A DNA stretch of 53,522 nucleotides, from assembly GCA_949443285.1 (NCBI GenBank), contig CASSLW010000011.1:1-53522 (forward strand). Direction: 5' to 3'. The notes below the pieces were generated by a model. That model worked only from the letters and a program-made list of their open reading frames with translations. It was not told the origin of the DNA and made no database searches. This DNA is from an uncultured Clostridia bacterium. GTDB lineage: Bacteria; Bacillota; Clostridia; TANB77; CAG-508. Both the position numbers and the translations under genes were made by a program. Shown piece after piece: positions 8,224 through 16,480 of the stretch (its first letter is position 1; the number at the start of each line of letters is the position of its first letter).

Positions 8224-9270
8224 TTAGTCTAACCTTGCTTCCATCTCACTTATAATTTGTTCTTTTAGCTCTTCAACATGAATGTTTTCAAGAACCTTAT
8301 TAAACTTAGCTCTTAGCATAAGTTTTAAAGCTTCTTTCAATTCAAATCCCCTACTCATAATATAAAATAGTTCTTTTTCTCCTATTTTTCCAGCACTTGT
8401 TGAATGATTTCCCTCTACGTCTTCTTCTTCACAAAGTAGCATTGGAAGTGCGATTGATTTTGCTGTATCTGATAAAATTGTACAATATTCGTTTTCATTT
8501 CCAGTTGCTTTTTTACAGCCTCGTTTAAAATCTATTGTACCTTTAAAATGTTTTCTTGCATTATCTTTTATGGCTCCTTGAACATCAATATCTAAATTGC
8601 TTTGTTCTCCCCATAATTCACCCACATAATTTATGTCAAACAACTGGTTTTCTTTGCCTAAATATATTGTATTTATTGTGCTATCAGCTTTTTTACCTTT
8701 TATATTAGAATAATAATTTGTTATACTATTTTTTCCACCAAAATCTACCACTGTATATTTTACGTTGCTTTGCTCTTCTAATACATTCTCTATACTTAGA
8801 AAATTATCTGTTTGTCCATTCACTAAGTTGATTAGTATTACATCTATTTTTGCATTTTTATTAGCATTTACTTTTACTATTCCATTATGAAATCCTTGTA
8901 AATCTTTGTCTGTCTCATATTTTAGTACGACAGTTGCTTGAGCTTCTTCACTTGCATTAATTACAATATTTTCTACTAAATTTCTATTTTGTTCATTCAA
9001 CATAAAATCCAATTCTAAAGGTTCTTTTAAATTTTCTATTATATTTATTTGTAATTTTACGTTCGGCTCATTTACTATCCCAACACCATATTTTAATTCC
9101 ATATTCTCCAAACTTGAAGCTTTTTTTACTAATGATGTTTTTCCTTTTAGTTTTAAGTTTTCAAAGTTCCCAATTTCTTTTGGAATTGTTATATCTTTTA
9201 GCTTTATGTTGTTTATATTATAATTTCTTGAAGTCCTTACTGGCGTTTGATTTAATTTTAATTCTTCCAT
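8224..9270 (-). CDS. sufD: Fe-S cluster assembly scaffold component SufD
   Basis: A 348-aa protein of the SufB/SufD beta-helix family, partner of SufB and SufC in the SufBCD scaffold. The conserved C-terminal block is visible: EDVEGNHSTSAGKIGEKELFY, then SRGFELKEA, in the place where SufB has EFSHEAKIGKIS. The gene order sufC-sufB-sufD-sufS-sufU is the standard Gram-positive one. I chose the ATG at 9270, 12 nt after AAGGAG; a TTG at 9279 is closer to that site and overlaps the sufB stop. The stop codon abuts a palindromic repeat. Confidence 0.92.
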   Translation of the reverse strand: MEELKLNQTPVRTSRNYNINNIKLKDITIPKEIGNFENLKLKGKTSLVKKASSLENMELKYGVGIVNEPNVKLQINIIENLKEPLELDFMLNEQNRNLVENIVINASEEAQATVVLKYETDKDLQGFHNGIVKVNANKNAKIDVILINLVNGQTDNFLSIENVLEEQSNVKYTVVDFGGKNSITNYYSNIKGKKADSTINTIYLGKENQLFDINYVGELWGEQSNLDIDVQGAIKDNARKHFKGTIDFKRGCKKATGNENEYCTILSDTAKSIALPMLLCEEEDVEGNHSTSAGKIGEKELFYIMSRGFELKEALKLMLRAKFNKVLENIHVEELKEQIISEMEARLD

Positions 9271-9271
9271 T

Positions 9272-10672
9272 TTATCCAATTGCTCCTTCCAATTCTAAGT
9301 TAATTAGATTATTCATTTCTACTGCATACTCTACTGGTAATTCTTTTGATATTGGATAAGCAAATCCTCTTACAATCATTGCTTTTGCATCTTCTTCTGA
9401 CATTCCTCTACTCATTAAGTAAAAGATTGTTTTATCACTAATTTTTCCAATCTTAGCTTCATGCGAGAACTCAACTTCATCTGTTCTAATATCATTTACT
9501 GGAATTGTGTCTGATTTTGATATATCGTCTAACATGAGTGATTCACAAGATACTACTGATTTTGAGTTTTTTGCATTTTCGCCTATTCTTACTAAAGAGC
9601 GGTATGTACAAGTTCCGCCGTCTTTTGAAATTGATTTTGCATTTACAACACTTGATGTATTTTTAGCATTATGTACAACTTTAAAACCATTATCCAAATT
9701 TTGACCTTTTCCTGCAAATGAAATTCCTGTGAATTCTGTCTTAGAACCTTCTCCATTTAATATGCTCATTGGATAAAGCATAGATATTTTTGAACCAAAT
9801 GAACCTGAAACCCAGTCCACTTGTGCATTTTTGCCTACTATTGCTTTTTTAGTATTTAAGTTAAGCATATTTTTTGACCAGTTTTCTATTGTAGAATATC
9901 TTAAATATGCATTGTCTTTTACATATAGTTCAACACAACCTGCATGTAAATTGACTTTGTTATATTTTGGTGCACTACATCCTTCTATAAAATGTAAACT
10001 TGCTCCTTCATCTACAATAATTAGTGTATGTTCAAATTGTCCTGATTCCGGTGAATTCAATCTGAAGTACGATTGTAATGGTATATCTACCTTTACACCT
10101 TTTGGAACATATACAAATGAACCACCTGACCAAACGGCCCCATGTAATGCCACAAATTTGTGGTCATGCACTGGTACACATTTCATAAAGTGTTCTTTTA
10201 CTAGTTTCGGATATTCACGCACTGCTGTTTCCATATCTGTATAAATTACACCTTGTTTTATCAAGTCTTCTTTCATACTGTGATAAACAACTTCTGAATC
10301 ATATTGAGCCCCAACTCCTGCAAGTGAAGTCTTTTCAGCTTCTGGAATTCCAAGCTTGTCAAAAGTTTCTTTTATATCATCTGGAACATCATCCCATGTA
10401 TTACTCATTTTTGTTTTAGGTCTAACATATGTTGCAATTTCACCCATATCTAATTCTGATAAATCAGGTCCCCAAGTTGGTAATTGTAGCTTGTTATAAA
10501 CATCTAGCGCTTTTAATCTAAACTCTCTCATCCAGTCTGGGTCTTGTTTTTGTTTAGAAAGCTCTTCTATTATCTGTTTTGTTAGCCCTTTTTCTATTTT
10601 GTAGTCATAGTCATCTTTATTTTTTATATCATATATATTTCTGTTTATATCTTCAATTTGAGTTTTAGACAT
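9272..10672 (-). CDS. sufB: Fe-S cluster assembly scaffold SufB
   Basis: A 466-aa protein, the normal SufB length. It contains the family blocks SGGSFVYVPKGVKVDIPLQS, HFIEGCSAPKYNKVNLHAG, DWVSGSFGSK and the C-terminal EFSHEAKIGKISD followed by SRGMSEEDA. In the family SufB is the cluster-carrying subunit of SufBC2D. The gene follows sufC by 6 nt and overlaps the region of the sufD start, so the three are one transcript. Confidence 0.96.
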   Translation of the reverse strand: MSKTQIEDINRNIYDIKNKDDYDYKIEKGLTKQIIEELSKQKQDPDWMREFRLKALDVYNKLQLPTWGPDLSELDMGEIATYVRPKTKMSNTWDDVPDDIKETFDKLGIPEAEKTSLAGVGAQYDSEVVYHSMKEDLIKQGVIYTDMETAVREYPKLVKEHFMKCVPVHDHKFVALHGAVWSGGSFVYVPKGVKVDIPLQSYFRLNSPESGQFEHTLIIVDEGASLHFIEGCSAPKYNKVNLHAGCVELYVKDNAYLRYSTIENWSKNMLNLNTKKAIVGKNAQVDWVSGSFGSKISMLYPMSILNGEGSKTEFTGISFAGKGQNLDNGFKVVHNAKNTSSVVNAKSISKDGGTCTYRSLVRIGENAKNSKSVVSCESLMLDDISKSDTIPVNDIRTDEVEFSHEAKIGKISDKTIFYLMSRGMSEEDAKAMIVRGFAYPISKELPVEYAVEMNNLINLELEGAIG

Positions 10673-10678
10673 TTTAAC

Positions 10679-11410
10679 TTATCCTTTCCTGTATTTTTCA
10701 TATCCATTTTCTTCAATTTCACTTGCTAATTCTTGCGTTCCTGTTTTTACAATTTTTCCGTCAACTAAAATATGTACATAATCGACTTTTAGGCTATGTA
10801 AAATTTTAGTATTATGAGTAATAATTAAAACTGCATTTTCTTCATTTTTGAACATCTCTATTCCTTTAGAAACAGTCTTAATAGCATCAACATCTAGTCC
10901 AGAATCTGTTTCATCCAATATAGCAAGTTTTGGATTTAATACAAGCATTTGTAGAATTTCATTTTTCTTTTTCTCTCCACCTGAAAATCCTACATTTAAA
11001 CTTCTTTCTAATGTCTCTTCCTTAATCTTTAACTCTTTTGCATACTTTTTCAATTCATCTTTAAATTGAAAGACTTTTACTGGCTTTCCCGTAATTTTGT
11101 TTTTAGCATATTTCAAAAAATTCGCAACTGTAACTCCAGGAATTTCTTCAGGTAATTGGAATGACATAAACACTCCATTCCTTGCAATTTCATCTGTTTT
11201 CAAATCTGTAATATCTGTTCCGTCAAATACAATAGAACCTTGCTTTTTTTGATATTCAGGATTATTTAAAATAGCATTTGCCGTAGTTGTTTTTCCTGAA
11301 CCGTTTGGCCCCATTATTACGTGTATTTCACCTTTATTTATCTTTAAATTAATACCTTTTAGAATTTCTTTTTCTCCTGCATTTACATATAAATCTTTTA
11401 TCTCTAACAT
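10679..11410 (-). CDS. sufC: Fe-S assembly ATPase SufC
   Basis: A 243-aa ABC ATPase. Walker A is GPNGSGKTT (about residues 34-42), the signature motif is FSGGEKKKNEI, and Walker B is LAILDETDSGLD, the last with the SufC-typical Asp-Ser-Gly. It powers the SufBCD scaffold. The start at 11410 overlaps the stop of the upstream regulator by 7 nt, so translation is coupled. Confidence 0.95.
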   Translation of the reverse strand: MLEIKDLYVNAGEKEILKGINLKINKGEIHVIMGPNGSGKTTTANAILNNPEYQKKQGSIVFDGTDITDLKTDEIARNGVFMSFQLPEEIPGVTVANFLKYAKNKITGKPVKVFQFKDELKKYAKELKIKEETLERSLNVGFSGGEKKKNEILQMLVLNPKLAILDETDSGLDVDAIKTVSKGIEMFKNEENAVLIITHNTKILHSLKVDYVHILVDGKIVKTGTQELASEIEENGYEKYRKG

Positions 11411-11856
11411 TTTATTACTCCTTTTCTTCTTGCACAACTTCTGCATTTTTCTTTGTTTATGTCATAGTCACAGTTCAAGTCGTTTAACTCCAATTCTTTA
11501 TGGACGTATTTGGCAAGTTTATTTATTGTAGTGTCTGATATTACTGTTTTAATTTTTTCTGCTTCTTGTTCTGCTTCGTCTTTTTCTAGTCCTAATACTT
11601 CTTTTAAAAATAGATATACTATGTCATAAGCTTCTAATATTTTCTTTGCTAAATTTTCTCCTTCTTTTGTTAGTTCAATTGTTCCATAAGATTCATAATT
11701 TACCATTCCATTGTCTTTTAAGTTGTTTATTGCTTTGTTTACACTAGGTTTTGTGCAATTCATTTTGTTTGCTATGTCTGTTACTCTTATGTTACCATTT
11801 TGTTTTTCTAATATATACATATTTTTTATGTATTCTTCTAACGCTTTTGATATCAT
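11404..11856 (-). CDS. DtxR/MntR-type regulator with a four-cysteine tail, first gene of the suf operon
   Basis: A 150-aa protein. The N-terminal winged helix (residues about 1-62; RVTDIANKMNCTKPSVNKAI, then ELTKEGENLAKKI) matches the DtxR/MntR family of metal-dependent repressors. The C-terminus is unusual: cysteines at about 129, 138, 141 and 150 give C-X8-C-X2-C-X8-C, which could hold an Fe-S cluster or zinc. It leads the suf operon, overlapping sufC, and has an operator-like repeat over its own promoter. The simplest inference is that it senses Fe-S or iron status and represses suf, the role IscR or SufR plays elsewhere. Only the family and the position are directly seen. Confidence 0.8.
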   Translation of the reverse strand: MISKALEEYIKNMYILEKQNGNIRVTDIANKMNCTKPSVNKAINNLKDNGMVNYESYGTIELTKEGENLAKKILEAYDIVYLFLKEVLGLEKDEAEQEAEKIKTVISDTTINKLAKYVHKELELNDLNCDYDINKEKCRSCARRKGVIKC

Positions 11857-11890
11857 TTGAACCTCTCTATTTTTATATTGTTTGGCGATT

Positions 11891-11942
11891 GTTAATCACG
11901 GTTAACATTATACTATTTTTGTTTTTGTTTGTCAAGGCTAAC
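11891..11942 (-). promoter_or_regulatory. suf operon promoter with two operator-like repeats
   Basis: The minus strand has TTGACA (11935-11930), a 17-nt spacer and TATAAT (11912-11907), a near-perfect sigma-A promoter. The -35 box is embedded in GTTAGCCTTGAC (11942-11931), and GTTAACCGTGAT (11906-11895), with the same pattern GTTARCCKTGAY, covers the start of transcription. The second copy is also an imperfect dyad ending in TTAAC. GTTAGCC/GTTAACC half-sites resemble DtxR/IdeR boxes. Confidence 0.72.
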
Positions 11943-11954
11943 ATTTGTTTTTTC

Positions 11955-11986
11955 CCAAAAAAAGATACACCAATTAGGTGTACCTT
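11955..11986 (-). terminator. Terminator after the 91-aa hypothetical gene
   Basis: GGTACACC and GGTGTATC form an 8-bp stem with a 5-nt loop (11964-11984), followed on the minus strand by TTTTTTT. Confidence 0.85.
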
Positions 11987-12000
11987 TTTTACTTACTTTG

Positions 12001-12276
12001 TTAATAAGCTGCTCTGTTGATTTTTTCTTTATATAAGTCAAAATCAAATTTCAGCTTAACACTTCCCGTGTTCGTTTCATACGCTGTATGAACAAGATAA
12101 TTTCTAAATGGTTCTTTGTTTTTGATTTCATCAGTATCTCTTACTTCAGAACTTTTAAACAAATCAAAACATTTATCTTTATTATAGTAGATAACTGTTG
12201 GTTCGCCATTTAAAACGACTACGTACATTCTTTTAGTGTTAACCATTCCAGAATTTTTCAAAGTAAGTTGTTTCAT
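12001..12276 (-). CDS. Hypothetical 91-aa protein
   Basis: I do not recognise this family. It is a small soluble protein with no membrane span; the first half is beta-rich (KRMYVVVLNGEPTVIYYN) and the rest is mixed charged sequence ending in FDFDLYKEKINRAAY. AAGGAGG lies 7 nt before the ATG, and it has its own promoter (12362-12389) and terminator, so it is a stand-alone transcription unit. Codon use matches its neighbours. Confidence 0.7.
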   Translation of the reverse strand: MKQLTLKNSGMVNTKRMYVVVLNGEPTVIYYNKDKCFDLFKSSEVRDTDEIKNKEPFRNYLVHTAYETNTGSVKLKFDFDLYKEKINRAAY

Positions 12277-12361
12277 TTTCTGCCTCCTTATCTTACTTTA
12301 GCTGCGATATTTCCATTTTGCAATGGAGGGGAATTATACAAACTAGTTTTACTAGCTATGT

Positions 12362-12389
12362 ATTATATTTTATCATACTTTTATGTAAA
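12362..12389 (-). promoter_or_regulatory. Promoter of the 91-aa gene, with a structured leader
   Basis: TTTACA (12389-12384), 16-nt spacer and TATAAT (12367-12362) on the minus strand. The leader of about 75 nt holds two small stems, CTAGT-AAA-ACTAG and CCATT-GCAA-AATGG. Confidence 0.55.
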
Positions 12390-12461
12390 ATTCAAGAAAA
12401 AGTGCTTATTTTTACTAACTTTTCATCGCAAATTCCGACTTTTTTCTTACTTTTGTTTATG

Positions 12462-13367
12462 TTAAGCGTTTTTTCTTATCTTTGCAACGAAAAATCCTTC
12501 ATATAATTCGTTTGGCATAACACATAATGTTCCTTTTATCTTTGTAGGAAGTAATGGTAGTTGTTCACTTCCTTCAAATTCAATTGGTACTATTTCGTAT
12601 TCTTTATTATTTAATGTTTTTATTATATTATCATTTTCTTCTTGTAAAATGGAACAAGTTGAATATACCATTTCCTTCCCTGGTTTTAAAATCTTAAGTG
12701 CTTTTTTTAATAATTCCTTTTGAGACTTTACAGATTTTTGAACCAATTTTTCTGTAAAAGTTTGGTTTAAGTTTGGAGTATTTACATTTAAAGTCCCACT
12801 TCCACTACACGGTGCATCTAGTAGAATTTGGTCAAAAGAGAAAAAATCGTCTATTCTTCTTGCATCTGTTTGCATTACATATACACAAGTTGCTCCTTGT
12901 TTTTCTATATTATATTTTAGTCTTTGTGCTCTTATATTGTTTAACTCACATGCTGTTATACTAGCATTATTATTTACTAATGCTGCTATTTGCGTTGTTT
13001 TTCCACCTGGCGCTGCTGCCATATCTAATATGTCTGTTTTTTCTTTTGGTTCAAGCACAATTGGTGGTAACATAGAAGATAAACTTTGTAAATAAATTTC
13101 TCCATTTTTGTATATTTCTAATTCTTCTATTTCTTTTTCTCTTTTATTTTTTATTATGAAGGCATCTTTGCTCCATTTTACTTTTTCATATTCTATTTGC
13201 TGATTTTTTAGTTCTTTTTCTATCTTTTCAGTATTACTTTTTATTGTATTTACTCGTAATGTTACTCTTCTTGTTTTTTTGTATCCTTCTAATATTGTTT
13301 CTGTCAATTCTTTTCCATATTGACTTTCTAGTTTCTCTTCTAAAAATTTTGGTATGCTTGTTTCCAT
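12462..13367 (-). CDS. RsmB/NSUN-family RNA m5C methyltransferase
   Basis: A 301-aa SAM-dependent methyltransferase. It has the SAM-binding motif DMAAAPGGKTTQ (about residues 114-125), motif IV with the catalytic dyad in LDAPCSGSGT, and the second cysteine in VYSTCSILQEEN. These two cysteines define RNA cytosine-5 methyltransferases (RsmB, RsmF, NSUN). It lacks the N-terminal NusB-like domain of RsmB, so it is closer to the RsmF/NSUN6-like short form; the exact RNA target cannot be told. The start at 13367 follows GAGGAG. It is transcribed away from murT. Confidence 0.85.
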   Translation of the reverse strand: METSIPKFLEEKLESQYGKELTETILEGYKKTRRVTLRVNTIKSNTEKIEKELKNQQIEYEKVKWSKDAFIIKNKREKEIEELEIYKNGEIYLQSLSSMLPPIVLEPKEKTDILDMAAAPGGKTTQIAALVNNNASITACELNNIRAQRLKYNIEKQGATCVYVMQTDARRIDDFFSFDQILLDAPCSGSGTLNVNTPNLNQTFTEKLVQKSVKSQKELLKKALKILKPGKEMVYSTCSILQEENDNIIKTLNNKEYEIVPIEFEGSEQLPLLPTKIKGTLCVMPNELYEGFFVAKIRKNA

Positions 13368-13445
13368 ATATTTTCTCCTCTGTGCTATTTTACTATATTT
13401 CATACAGCTTCGTCAATTAGCATTCAAAAAAGTTTTGCAAATTTA

Positions 13446-13474
13446 TTGTTATTCTAAGTATCATTTGATATAAT
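13446..13474 (+). promoter_or_regulatory. murT-gatD promoter
   Basis: TTGTTA (13446-13451), 17-nt spacer and TATAAT (13469-13474), about 35 bp before the murT start codon. Confidence 0.6.
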
Positions 13475-13509
13475 TAGCACAAAATAAAAACAAAAAAATG
13501 GAGAAAAAT

Positions 13510-15640
13510 ATGAAAGATTTTTTTATTATATTAATCATGAAAATACTAAACATTATCTTAAAAATATGCAGAAAAAAAGGTGGAAACTTATTAGGAAAAA
13601 TAGCATTTGACTGGGACGAAAACATCTTTAAATATTTCAAAGTAAACTGCCCAGTAATTGCTGTAACTGCAACAAATGGAAAAACAATGACAAACAACGC
13701 AATTGGTTATGTTCTTAAAACAGCTGGGAAGAAAGTAATCAGTAATACAGAAGGAAATAATATGGAAACTGGCATACTTTCAACTTTATTAAAAAATTGC
13801 ACTTTAACAGGAAAAATAAAAGCTGACTATTTAGTTTTTGAAGTTGACGAAGGTTATGTGCCTGTTGTATTTAAAGATTTTAGACTTGATACTTTGGTTG
13901 TATTGGACTTTTTCCGTGACCAATTAGATAGAAATGGAGAAGTTGAATCTTTAATATTAAAAATTAATGAATTTTTGAAAACTTATACAGGTAACCTTGT
14001 ATTAAACAACGACGATCCAAATGTTGCAAGACTTCGGACAAGCTAATCCAAATAACCACAATGTCTACTATTTTAGTGTAGAAAAATACGAATATGCGAC
14101 AAAAGAACTGAAAGAAGCTGGAGAGGGTAAATTCTGCCCATTCTGTAATACTCGTATAGAATATGAGTATTATCAATATTCTCACATTGGTAAATTCAAA
14201 TGCCCTAACTGCAATTACGGAGATAACAAAATTTATAAATTAGCCACAAATGTAGATTTAAAAAATAGAACTTTCGATGTTAATGACATCACTTACAAAA
14301 TTAGGTTTAACAGCATTTACAATATCTATAACTTTATTGCTGTTATATCTTGTGTGAGTTTATATGATATTGAAACAGAAGCAATACAAAAAGCTTTATC
14401 AACATTTGTTCTAAATAATGGTAGATTAGAAGAACTAGAAATAAACGGTGTTCCTACAATAATAAATTTGGCAAAAAATCCAACTGGCTGTAATGTTAGC
14501 CTTCGCATTTTAAACGAAGATGATGACAAGAAAGAATTGCTATTTGTTCTAAATGATAATTTAGCAGATGGCCATGATGTTTCATGGATTTGGGATATTA
14601 ATTTTGATAATTTAAACAATGTTTCAAGAATTGTAACTGCTGGAACAAGGGCCTATGACATAGCAATCAGAATTAAAACTTCTGGCTTTGATTCGAGTAA
14701 AATCGAACCTTATTTAGATTTAAAAGAGGCTGTGAGAAGCTTCTATAAAACAGATGTTAAAAAATATGTAATAGCGAATTATACAGCACTTCAACCTACT
14801 AGAAAAGAAATTCTTAATTTAGGACCTATACAAGTCGAGAAAAAAGATGATGTGTCCCAAAGTGGACAAAATGTCCAAAAGGAAACGTCCCCAATGAGAC
14901 ATTTAAAAATATTATATCTATATCCTGATATATTAGAACTGTATGGAGACTTCGGAAATATACAAGTATTAAAATATCGTTTAGAAAAACGTGGAATAGA
15001 AGCAACAATAGTTCCTTATTCTATTGGAGATACACCACCTAATTTTTCAGATTTTGATTTAGTTTTTGCAGGTGGTGGCGCTGACCAAGAACAAGGTATT
15101 TTATCTGAAGATTTACTTAAGTACAAAGAAAGCATTAAGGAAGCTGTTGATAATGGAGTATTCTTTTTATTAATTTGCGGGGCTTATCAGTTGTTTGGAA
15201 AATATTATAAAGGTGTTGAAGGAAATATTATTCCTGGTTTAGAAATTTTTGATTATTACACAGAGGCTATAAATGATAGGAAAAAAAGATGTATTGGTAA
15301 TGTTGTTATTAATGCTAATTTGAATGATAAAGAAACTAAAATTATTGGGTTTGAAAATCATGGTGGACAAACTTTTGATGTTACTACTTCTTTTGGAAAT
15401 GTACTTGCTGGTAATGGTAATAAGTTTGGAGATAACAAAGAAGGTTTCTTTATAAATAACGTTATTGCAACTTATTTACATGGCCCACTCCTTTCTAAAA
15501 ATCCTGAACTTGCTGATTATATTATAAAATATTGTTTAGATAGAAAATATAACGAAGATATTGTTTTAGAACCATTAGATGATACTTTTGAAAATCTTTG
15601 TAGAGAGAAATTGTTAGAAAGGTTTTTAAAACAAGAATAA
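13510..15640 (+). CDS. murT: Lipid II isoglutaminyl synthase, MurT-GatD fusion read through a +1 site
   Basis: MurT with GatD amidates D-glutamate in lipid II. The MurT part has the ATP loop AVTATNGKTM, a zinc ribbon (CPFC...CPNC) and the late blocks NPTGCNVSL and DGHDVSWIWD. The reading frame breaks at CGG (14035-14037): in frame 0 a stop follows two codons later. Skipping the C gives VARL-G-QANPNN and continues through the zinc ribbon. There is no stop between MurT (ending near NYTALQPTRKEIL) and GatD; the join is a palindromic repeat read as a linker of about 15 residues. The whole would be about 709 aa. The start at 13510 (MKDFF) follows GGAG by 6 nt; an ATG at 13498 is possible. Confidence 0.85.
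14035..14037 (+). other. CGG +1 frameshift site in murT (Gly176)
   Basis: Frame 0 reads CTT CGG ACA AGC TAA. Skipping C14035 reads CTT, GGA, CAA, GCT and restores the MurT sequence for over 250 residues. Confidence 0.8.
14849..14902 (+). repeat. Modular palindromic repeat, copy L, inside the MurT-GatD open frame
   Basis: GATGTGTCCCAAAGTGGACA followed by ATGTCCAAAAGGAAACGTCC and CCAATGAGAC. It closely matches the copies at 21576 and 47333, which are intergenic. Here it is open in frame and encodes the MurT-GatD linker. Its CCAATG supplies the GatD ATG at 14894. Confidence 0.85.
14894..15640 (+). CDS. gatD: GatD glutaminase domain of lipid II isoglutaminyl synthase
   Basis: A class I glutamine amidotransferase domain of 248 aa starting MRHLKILYLYPD. 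The nucleophile lies in FLLICGAYQLFG (Cys about residue 95), with the oxyanion-loop FAGGGADQEQ upstream and the catalytic histidine in TYLHGPLL. It releases ammonia that MurT uses on lipid II. It may start separately at this ATG, using AAAAGGAAA about 12 nt upstream inside the repeat, or be made only as a MurT fusion. Most relatives encode it as a separate gene. Confidence 0.88.
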   Translation: MRHLKILYLYPDILELYGDFGNIQVLKYRLEKRGIEATIVPYSIGDTPPNFSDFDLVFAGGGADQEQGILSEDLLKYKESIKEAVDNGVFFLLICGAYQLFGKYYKGVEGNIIPGLEIFDYYTEAINDRKKRCIGNVVINANLNDKETKIIGFENHGGQTFDVTTSFGNVLAGNGNKFGDNKEGFFINNVIATYLHGPLLSKNPELADYIIKYCLDRKYNEDIVLEPLDDTFENLCREKLLERFLKQE

Positions 15641-15646
15641 AAAAAT

Positions 15647-15677
15647 ACCAGAAAGAAAAATCTTTCTGGTGTTTTTT
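15647..15677. terminator. Bidirectional terminator between gatD and the HNH gene
   Basis: A perfect 10-bp stem (ACCAGAAAGA with TCTTTCTGGT, 4-nt loop) has T runs on both strands. It ends both the plus-strand gatD and the minus-strand HNH gene. Confidence 0.88.
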
Positions 15678-15682
15678 TGATT

Positions 15683-16390
15683 TCAATAGAACACAACCAC
15701 ATTCTGCAGCTGAATTACCGGCACTTCGCTGATTTTACTGTTCTTGGCAAAGGTAAATGATACAAATCCTCCAAGCAGGTGCTTATTTCTATCTACAATA
15801 ATTGGCTTTTGAAAGTTCTTATATTTCAAATAGAATTTTGCTACCTTTCTATACTTGGTTTGCTTATGGCTTGTTTTACTCTCTTTTTGCTCAGACCTAT
15901 ACTCTAATCTTTCTTTTCCACCTCTAATTTTGTCTGTCCGCATTTTTCTAACCCACATACCATCTTCTTCACTATTCAAGTGAGAAAATTTTGTGTCATA
16001 CCGTAAAGTTTCATTTTTAGCAATGCACTCTTTTACAAATTGAGAACGTTCTTTCTTTTCTTCAATTTCCAAATATTCTAAATGCTGTTCAGGCATCAAG
16101 TTTGCCTTACGCTCATTACATTCTTTACAATATGGAATGAGGTTGTTTGTAATGTCTGGTCCTCCATAATCTTGTGGAATAATATGGTCAATTGACAATT
16201 TATTTGCTGGAAATTCATTTCCGCAACATTGACAAATTTTTTTACCATATATTGCATAAGTTAAGTCTCGCATAAGTGTTTTGAAACTTACATCATTTCT
16301 CATATACAAGACTTCGTCTTCGATAAAAACTACCTTTTTCTGGCCTTTTTCATCATACCGTGTAAATTCTTTTGGTAATATAATATTCAT
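15683..16390 (-). CDS. HNH endonuclease-family protein, probably acquired
   Basis: A 235-aa protein with a zinc-supported HNH core: CQCCGNEF, then LSIDHIIPQDYGG, then NNLIPYCKECNERK (residues about 54-100). The C-terminal part (KPIIVDRN...EVPVIQLQN) loosely resembles a ParB-like fold. AGGAGG precedes the start by about 7 nt. It is the only intact gene here with in-frame CGG codons: three (16358-16360, 16001-16003, 15938-15940), all needing to be read as Arg. Each is followed by A or T, like the CGG sites that shift frame in native genes. This suggests recent arrival from a genome with ordinary CGG usage; it may not be made correctly in this host. Confidence 0.75.
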   Translation of the reverse strand: MNIILPKEFTRYDEKGQKKVVFIEDEVLYMRNDVSFKTLMRDLTYAIYGKKICQCCGNEFPANKLSIDHIIPQDYGGPDITNNLIPYCKECNERKANLMPEQHLEYLEIEEKKERSQFVKECIAKNETLRYDTKFSHLNSEEDGMWVRKMRTDKIRGGKERLEYRSEQKESKTSHKQTKYRKVAKFYLKYKNFQKPIIVDRNKHLLGGFVSFTFAKNSKISEVPVIQLQNVVVFY

Positions 16391-16480
16391 TATATTTACC
16401 TCCTATCTATTATGTTCACATTATATACTGTATATATAATTCTGTCAACAAATATGTCGAAATATGTCAGATTTTTTTGT

